Source: Sipunculus nudus
Lineage: Eukaryota; Annelida; Sipuncula; Golfingiida; Sipunculidae
Assembly (NCBI GenBank): GCA_026874595.1
Contig: CM049316.1
Location: 58,105,676-58,169,675 of the forward strand
Reading direction: 5' to 3'
Length of the DNA stretch: 64,000 nucleotides
The notes beneath the pieces were generated by a model. The model worked only from the letters and a program-made list of their open reading frames with translations, was not told the origin of the DNA and searched no databases. The position numbers and the translations under genes are program-made. Shown here one piece after another: positions 14,892 to 24,994 of the stretch (position 1 is the stretch's first letter; every line of letters begins with the position of its first letter).

Positions 14892-17800
14892 AATATACAT
14901 GCATTTATTTATTTATTTATTTATTTATTTATTTCAATATATTTATACAGGGTAGCCTGTTCAGTAATACAGTCTGTTCTTCCACAGGGCCCTGTAACCT
15001 TAAAACATGATATAAATACCTGGTACAAAGATTATAAAATATACAGTATGCATATGTAACACAATATATGAATCATCAAAGATACATGTACATAAATATT
15101 ATATACACGACAAATAAGTCAGTCATGATATGCTTCAATACATTAAACGCTACAATAGGTAAAATTCACTTTATACGTGAACAACATAGTCGTATATAAA
15201 ATTTTGTAATACATTCAAAGGGTAATGTAAGTAAGAAAATGAGTAAAATGCACAATAATCATAAAAACTAGTATAGACGCGGTTATAAAAGAATCCGAAT
15301 AATAAAGACGGGTATTGACGATGCATATTAGGAAATAACATTGTCTTTAGGTTGTAATAATAAGACTTTAAAAGAAACGCTTTGGTCTTATGTTTAAAAG
15401 TATTTAAAGATTTTATAGATCTGATCTCGTATGGTAAGGTATTCCATACCGAAGGGCCTCTGTATAAGAAGCTATTTTTGAAGAATTCATTTTTCGGTTT
15501 TGGCAATAACAGAAGGCCACTTTCAGCGGATCTGGTAGAATGATCATGCGTATCACTGACCCATATGAACTGTTTTGGATTAAGGATATTCATTTGATTG
15601 ACATATTTATGCATCAGGATACATATGAAATATTCAGAGCGTTTAGAGACTGTGAGGCTATTGCTATTTTTTTCTACAAGTCGCTTCTTATTCAAATACT
15701 AAATATACCGCTCTCATAGGTCGAAACATTCTTAGTCCGGTGCCAGCGTACAGACACGGCGGTTCTTACAAGCAGTGGCTACATGGAAGGAGTCAGAACG
15801 AATGTAGCATTACCACTGTGACAGACTATCATAACCTACAAAAATTAAATTATTTACTGTCACTTGCCACCTTTTCCATTATTTGCAGATTAAGTTTAAC
15901 GTTAGCTCCAAATTATTATTATTATTATAATTATTATTATTCATTAATATTATTATTATTATTAGTAGAAGTAGTAGGAGTAGTAGTAATAGTAGTAGTA
16001 GTAATATTAGTATCAGTAATGTTATAAGTATTCGTATTATTAGTATAATTTCTGTATTATTATTTTTAGTTTTATTATTATTAATATTAGCTTTAGTATT
16101 ATAAGTATTATTTTATCGTTATTATTATTAGCGTTAGTTGTAGTAGTATTTTATTATTATTATTATTATTATTTTTATTATTTTCAGATCCACCTCGGTA
16201 CAGAGGTAGAGAGTCTGTACAGCCTGTGGAACTGCACGTCGTCAGAGACTTGTACAGGTGCTTGTTTAGGTTCAGCCCAGGTGACAATGGACGTGTTGTC
16301 CAAAGGCAGCACAGCCCCACAGCCCCTGGTCAGCGAGCTGCGCAGTCACCTGGTCATCATCCAGATGGTCAACCCGTCAACGCACGAACTGGTCACAGTA
16401 CAGAACTTAACCGCTACTGTGGACATTGACTTTGACATTACTGGAGATGTCAACCTTACATCTTATGGACTACAGGTGATAATTACTTAATTAACTAGAA
16501 GTTAATAAAGCTAAGGAGATAAAGCTTTACAAGGGACATTGTTATATATATTTTTTTAAATATGAAGTGTCTAATTTATTTTAACTATTTCATGATATTT
16601 ACCTATAAGATTTCAATTCAATTAGTGTTTCTTAATGAAAATAGGGTTATCTTTCGTCACATTTTAGCGTAGATGATCGTTTTTTTTATATTTACCGTAT
16701 CTCCTTGATCAGACGCCGGGCCTTAAATAGTCCCTTGTCTTATATTGTGACCCGGGCAAAACAATGTATAAGAAAATATACACCGTTCTTAAATAGTACG
16801 CTCCCGAGTCAACTTCTAAAGAAGCAACTGATTTTCACGCTGCCAGCTTTGACCGTTTATGATATATTTTGACACCAGATGGCGGTTTGTTGTCCACTGA
16901 AATAAATGTGCGTACGATGTGACAAGCAGCCAATCAGATGCCAATAAACAACCACTCGACAGGCATCCTGGCTCCGCCCATTGCCGCGCTTCAAGCGCCG
17001 CTTGAAGAGTTTCCGGTCGAATTTAAATTGCTCCCTCTGCATTCTCGCATCATCGACCGATTCGATTATGACATTATGACTGTGTTAGCGTAGCCATGTA
17101 TCTGTATGAACTGAAACCAGCCAGCGAGGTGTGCACGCAGCCTTTGTTGTTACGTTTCGTTTGAATTACAGCTCACCGGCCGAGCATCCTATGTCCCCAA
17201 GGCCCTAAGCAAACCACGTCAGGGGCAATTCTCTCTGAGCCTGTGGCCTGTTCAGACGGTTACGCTGGGGGATGACCTGTCACTCAAAAAGAAATTAATA
17301 TGATTGGCTCCGTGTATTCCTCGCTTGGCTTTGTCTTCCAGCACAAGGTCTCATCTGATTGGACAAAAATACAGTGCTCCCCTCTGGTATTGCAATTCGG
17401 GATACGAGGTCATAACAAACAGCGCCTTAAGATTTAGGAAGTAGCCCTATAGGTAAAGCGCTGTGTAAAGAGCGTACTTAAATAGATGCCGGTCTGGTTC
17501 AGAGGCCGGGTTTTAGAGTAGTTTCCTTGTCTGCCACAGGATGTCTTTTCCTGTCACTAGAAATGGTGCATTTTCAGTCAAATTGTCCGGAGATTGTTGT
17601 ATGAATTTCGGTTTGTGTGTGTAGATTATGTTTAATTCATCTATAAATCTTTCTTTACTCTTACGTGCATGCCTATTTATATCCAAAAAGGACACCAAAT
17701 ATTCCCGATTAAAGTCGATCGACGATCCTAGTAAACGCTACACTAATACAATGTCAGCAGTGATAAAGCTAACACTCAGGCCAGCGCTATCACTGCTGTC

Positions 17801-19245
17801 AAGCTAAATGTTACCAGTGTCCCACCAACCAACCAAAAGAAGTATACGCTCATCGAGCAGCTACAGGTTGCTGCGGTCAAGACCTCAGCCCTGTGCGCTC
17901 CTTAAGCACGTTCTCCGAGCCAACAGTCGCAGTGCCACGCCAAGCCAAGCAAGGAGCCATAGGGGGCGCCCTCTTCTCTCCAGGGTTGAAGTCCTTGTTA
18001 GAAAGCTACAGCACCCACAGCCACAAAGCCCGAATCAACCCGCATTCCCTCTACCGATCCCAGCAGCGGAGACCCAGCCATGCCATTCGAGAGCCGAACT
18101 CGATCCTTGTGAACGACTTTACTTCGAGGACGCAAAGCCCTTTTACTTGCGATTTCGGTCATTTGGACCGTTTTAACCAGTTTCCCAGTTATGCAAGTTA
18201 ACAAGTTTTTTTTTCGTCATCGGCAACCAGTGTCCCAGTTATCAGGTCCTCAGGGTGTTTACGGGTTAAATTCAACCTAAGAATACCAGGTCTCTAATGC
18301 AGGACGTCTCACCATCTGTTCTAATAAACGTTGTAGATGGACGTGCCTGAATTTTTCACCAGTAATCATCTTATAATAGGGAATAATAAACAATCATACA
18401 ATAGGGGTATCCTTGAACTCACCAAATATGATTACATTGACAAAGTTCAAAAGTGTAATAATTTTATACCTCCGGTCTTGGTCATTTATGTATTCAGATG
18501 TATAGTCTTTAGACTGATGGTCAGTCACATAAAGTCAGGTTTCCGTGACAAGCAGATGTATAAATCAAGTGTACGCAAGTATTAATCCTTTGTCAACTTT
18601 GTCGCAGTGTCGTCAGTGGATCAGCGGAAACTGGGACCCTAGCACGTGCGTGTCAGGTTACCCGGTAACCGATGGAGCCAAGACGACTGTCCGCTGCTCA
18701 TGTACTCAGCTGGGCTTTGTCGGGTAAGAATAGTTTTGATAATATCCAGTTTAATATATCACGTTTTAGTCCTAACAATTCTATCTTGCAATTTTATACA
18801 ACTAAGGTATAATAAAGGACGGATCAGATGTTTTCCTCATTAATATATATTTTCTATACAACAATGGAATAATATTTTCGGTTTGTGATAGTGTAATTTT
18901 ATACTCTATTAATTGTTGCTAGAAATAAGTCAATCTTACATTATGTCTTTCATCTCGACAATCAGATTACTATCAGAGAAATACGAAACCTACTGTTTCC
19001 ATTGACGCATCTGGATGGGAAACCTACTTTTCATTTCTGATATAGATGTTAAAACAATTAATGTTGAAAGAGATATATATATATATATACAGTGGAACCC
19101 CGCCTTGCGACAACCCCGCAATCGCGACCACCCCCACAATTACGACCACTTTTCTTGGTCCCGAATATACAGTTTCACAAATACGAACACCCCCAAATTA
19201 CGACCACTTTGGTCACTCCCCAAGGTGTTCGTAATTGTTGGGTTC

Positions 19246-19316
<71 letters not shown>

Positions 19317-22300
19317 GAAAAGATGAAAAGTAAAAAATGTGCAATACAGTCTATAACAAGCCGACAAATGATTCCGTTCATGGTGGTAAGGTGGTACATC
19401 CGAATTATGAGACGTGAAACCCCAATAGATTTAGTTAGTTTTAGTTAGTTGTAGATTTAGATTTTAGTTAGCTTCAGCCGACTGAATTTACTTAACCATG
19501 CCTCAAACGGCCGTCATAGAAAAGCGAATGTCACAGAGACGTGCCCGGAAAAGGATGTCTCAATCTTTATAATACCGTTAATTGTACCTAGTTTGATTTC
19601 TAATCATGGAAAACATTTGTGTTGTCCAATCCGAAGTTGGTTTTTAATATTACAGAGTATTTGAAGGACCTGTCGTTGTTCAGACAACCACTGTTGAAAC
19701 TACAGTGGGCCTAACTGAGGGTACCACTACACCTATGACGTCAGGCGCTACGTCATCCGCAGGCTCTCAGCCAGCAGACAGCACGGCGTCTGTAGTTCAA
19801 AGCAACACAACAGTTACAGCTCCTGCCAACACAGTGGTAAGATATGACATTTATCAAATTTCGTTACTACAAAGGTCATCATTTACCTCCGGAGCGATAT
19901 TCCTCTATTCAGGACGCAGTGAAAATCACCTCAGCGTATATTCTAACGCGCATGCACTTGACCCATATTTGTGCAATCGTAAATGGAAAATGAGCAGTGG
20001 TTATTATGGATATATGCAGTTTCTGGTCACAGAATGAAAAAAAATTTATTCCCGGTAAGCATTTGAATGTTATCTATAACACATATCAAGGCTTACACCA
20101 CATAAATGATTCTGGCGTGAGTTTTCCAAACATTATGTTATATTTCTGTAATAATTATATATGATGTGACATATTTTCATTCTAATTAATTCATAACATT
20201 TATATTATATAAGCATCAATGGAAATATATATAACAGAGCATTTACTTCAGTTCAGATGTTTTTGTCATTATAAGAAAAAAGTATATATGTACACATATT
20301 CTTATGTATGTACACACAACCATAACCTATTAGGTACAGTGGAACCCCACAATTACGTCCACCCTGGGGAGTGGCCAAAGTGGTCATGATTTAGGGGTGG
20401 TCGTATTTGTGAAACTCTAAGGTACCTGGATCGTATATTTGGGACCCCAAAAAATGGTCGTAATTGTTGAGGTGGTCGCAATTGCATGCGGGGTGGTCGC
20501 AAGACGGTGTTTCACTGTATTTGCAGTAAAGCTCATTCAGCTAAATACTTGATCAGACTAAAGTTTCCTGGTAACATCGACTGCAGAGTCATACCTAGCA
20601 CCCGTTAAACCGTTAATGATGAAAATCTTAAAATATCATGTAGAATTTTTACAGACCTCTTGTTCAAAAATTTTACCAGCAACCGAGCCAAATTCTGAAT
20701 ATACAATCAGGATCCTATCTTATACAGGCTGTGAGCACCATGGCTGTGCCAGCAGAAGCAACCAGCATTGAAGTCAACTTTAAGATGAATGTTGACTACA
20801 ACACCCACGTAACAGATAAACAAGCCTTCATAACTCACCTGAAACCCCAAGTTGCTGCCCAGGCCGGGGTCAGCGAGGACAGAATCCAAAACCTCGACGT
20901 TCAGCCAGGTAAAACCCCTTTCACACATACACGTTCTAGCCACCACGATCACCACGTTCTCGGGAAACGTGGTGGTCGCGGTGTTGAACGTACAATGGTC
21001 TCCAGAGGTCGTCGTCAGGTCGCAATGATCGCATACCCTCTACGACAAAGTTTTCATGTAAAACTTGAGCGCGGTCGATCGCGGCAAACGTGCCAAAACG
21101 TACTTCAGAACGTATGCAACGTACAAAAAACGTAGTGGACGTACAAAGGACGTAAGAAGGAATTACATAGAACGCGGGTGGTCGCCATCATTTCTTGACT
21201 GAGTCTATTGTACGTCCATATACTACGTTCACTGTGCGCTCTTGCTACGTCATCAGCGCGTCCTTTGCGTTTTGCATACGTTCTCTTTACGTCCAAGAAG
21301 TCCCGATTAGGTTCTCTTCACGTTCTGTGTACGTCCATTGCGTCTGTTGTACGTTTTCAGCACGTTCTTACCACGTCATCTCGACGTTCCCAGTTCGTCA
21401 TTTTCTTAATAAATCTTATTTTGTATTTCAATAAAAAAGTTAAGTCTAAATATCAAAGCGTACCAAAATGAATCATAAACTTGGTCCCAATTCTTTATTC
21501 CACAATACCCAGCTATTTTATAGTTTATTGTAGTTTAAAATCAATAAAATAAAATAATAAATAGTTTAAATAATAAATATTAATATACTATTTTCTTTCT
21601 TTCTTTTTTTTTAAATCAGACGGTTACACACTGATTATCACTCTTCACTGGTGTGACTGTTGCCAGATTTAGGAAAGACCCTCTCATTTAAAATAAAATA
21701 AAGGATGTAAGCATAACATGAATAACTAAGATTAATTGGCATGTGTATATCAAATAACTGTGAGAAATTACATTTTCGTATTATTAGAGCGGTAGCAAAT
21801 GTATTATTTTCTTTTTACCAATAAGGTATTCTAATCCTGTACTAACTGTTGAACTATTGGGTGTATGTAGAAATAAATTAGTAATTTTTATATTTAATAT
21901 TTACTTTTTCTGACTACATTTATAGACTATGGGACAAGGCATATAATAAAGTAATAATTTCTATTGAAAAGGCACGATAAACATTTATTAATAATAAATC
22001 ACAAAATTATTTACGTTTTAAACAACTTCAAATTTTTTGCATACATTACAATTTTACAAAACCACATTTCAACATAGCAACAATTATTATTGTTTAGTGT
22101 CTCTTGTTAAGAACTGAAATGTAGCTTTAAAAACTGTTATCGTTCTGGGAAAACAGCCGTCATGGCAAAGTTCCTACAAGGTGCGAGTAATACCTTGATA
22201 AGTAATCGCTCACATTTTTTGCTGCATTTGTTGCTCTGTTGCCACGGCCTGGTTGAAAGTTCACATTTAAGTTTTGTCCCTGACGCCAGGCACCAGGTAT

Positions 22301-24936
22301 ACCCTGCAGGTCCTCGCTGCGTAAGAGAGCAGTTTGCATAGCAGGATAGCGTCTCCGCATTATATTGTGCAGGCAAACACAAGCCAGAGTCACGCTTTCC
22401 ACATTCTTTGGATAATAATGCATTCTCCGATAATAAAATAGGGTAGATCCTCATTATCTCCTGGTAGTGGTGGGGGGGGGGGGGGGAACAATAGTACCTT
22501 CCTCTGCTGTAGTCTTGTGTTCGCAGGTCCCGAATATCTGACAGTCCGAACATGATCCATTAGCACCGACATCCATCCAAATGAATTTGTAGTCCGCATC
22601 AACAAGGGCTATCAAAACAATGCAATTGAAGCCCTTATAGTTGTAATATGTTGATCCGCTTCTCGAGGGACACCTGATTGCGATACGTTTGCTGTCTATT
22701 GCTCCAAGGCAGTGGTGAAAATTCCATCTTAAGGCGAAAAGTTCAGCAATGTCCAGCCAACCCTGGATGGTGGTAGGTATGGCGAGGACTTCATCAGCAT
22801 ATTCCGAAATAATTGCTTCACACACCTCCGGAATGAACAGTGCAAGGGTGTTGTGTGCCACTCGGAAGTTGTACATCAGAGACTTGTATGTGCAGCCAAT
22901 GGCCAAGATCCTGAAAGGGGCATAAGCATGCGCAAAAAGGTGGCGTTCTATACGTACGCGTATGCAGCTAGAATCGAACAAATATTCTCTTTAAGTGATT
23001 CCATGTATGCGTAGGCTGTACAAATGCGTTTATATGTATGTGTATTCAGCACATTCCGATCGTTCAGGGTAGCGATTTTAAACGCATGCGCATGGTAACG
23101 GCCGGGGAAATTCCAAAATTTGGCGTCAGCGATGGGGTATTCCTCTGGCAGATGACTAATCTTCTTCATTCAGCCCTATTGTTAAGGCCTGATTTCGCTG
23201 GATGCGTATTACGAACCGCATACGTTTACGTATTAATTGATTCACTGGCTTCCGTTTTCTAGCAGCATTATAGGCATACGTATTGCATATGTATGCAAAT
23301 ATGGAATGAATGTTAACTAAAAACTTCACACACGAAAAATAGTTCTACGGATCCTACGGATTTAGTTTTTGCAAATGAAGACCAGGTTCCCCGGAGTGGT
23401 TGGCTAATGTTTCTATTGACTCCAGCCGTAAAAGAATACCTTAGATGTATAAAAATGAACTATGTTTTTTTAATGTTCGTAATATGCAGTATTAAAGACT
23501 TGAAGCGAAGTTTGTACTTTTCCTGGCAATCTTCAAAAGTACACCTTACTGTGTCTCGTCGGACCATTAGGAACATAATTTGCTTGCTCGAACCATGTTT
23601 TTGTTCTCATAGTACGGTGGACAATAAATTTTTGTATAGCGTGACCTACGTTGGTTAACATGTGTGAAGCACGGTTTAAGATGATGCGGACGCATTATTA
23701 TTCAATTTTTTAATTATCTTAAACGTTTGTGTGTGTGACGTGTCTGGTCTCTAAAAGGCAACACCCCTCCCGCACACTTAGAGCTCAATTTTGCCCGACT
23801 TTCTCAAATTGCCGACTTGGATGAATTACCATCCCTGTGAAGTCGGGAAAACCTGTCAACCAGCATGTCAAATTCGAATTATGTGTTCATGGTCTTCATT
23901 TAAACCAAAAAAATTGATTGATCGGAAATTTATGACTGAAAGGAGTGGTCACTCTGGATTGCTGGTAATGAGCAGTTTGTCACTAACCACGAAATCATTA
24001 CCACAGCAGGGGCGCTTATTAGGTAAAATACTGTATTTTTCATATGCAGATTGATATTATCATTCTTGTCGAACCTTTCCCGGTCTGGATAATCTCACCT
24101 TTCTTATACCAGATACAGGTTGAAGATACTTTAGGAGATTGTTTTCAAATCTAGGAAGTATTTGTTTTAAAATAGTATTAGATATTACAGTACATGTTAT
24201 TTTAAACCTAGCCTGGTGTTAAAGCTTATTGTATATCTAAACATGAATTTGCCATTATTTTAATAAATATTTATATTTAAAAGGATATTTAAAATACTTT
24301 ATGCTAAGCACCCAATAACGACTGGCCACTTTGTAATGGCTCGTATTAAAAAATATATCAATATCTCAATGGGGGTTTTGGAGTCTCATATGTGTCCTGT
24401 TTCAAATTTTAGATAATTATTATTCAAACACAATTTAAATATTTGTTTTAAACAGGATAGAGTTACGGTAAATATAATAAAACTCTTCGGTTCCTTCATC
24501 ACACTGGGTTTTCAAAAAGTAAGGTCTACCCTTTCTTACACATTTTTTTTTCTTATTCAGGGAGCATTGTTGTGACATTTGAGATCGTCTCAGCTGGTAA
24601 CGGAACAAGTCTACAGAATGCCGTGGCAGCCCTCCAGGTGGCAGCAACGTCGGGCAGCTTAACGTTCACTACACCAGGGGGCACAACACTGACCGTGGAT
24701 CCCGTCAGCTTTGCAGCCACTCCCAAAGTGGTTACAACTGACACTCCAGGTAAAGATAATGAAGTTAAAATTTCAACAGGCATCACACACATTATTATCT
24801 TTGCTGGTTCATATCTATCATGTAAATATATCACATATTATAAATAATTTTATTTGCAAAAATTCCTTTTATTTTTATTAAGGAGTCTCCAATTGTGAGA
24901 TTCAAAATTTGAATGTACGATATAATGATGTTCTCA

Positions 24937-24994
<58 letters not shown>

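Noticed and set aside
17893-18201. Extra REJ exon in intron 16
   Set aside because: Exon 16 (ending SYGLQ) joins directly to the GPS Cys of exon 17 in phase 0, and no good acceptor/donor pair flanks this patch.
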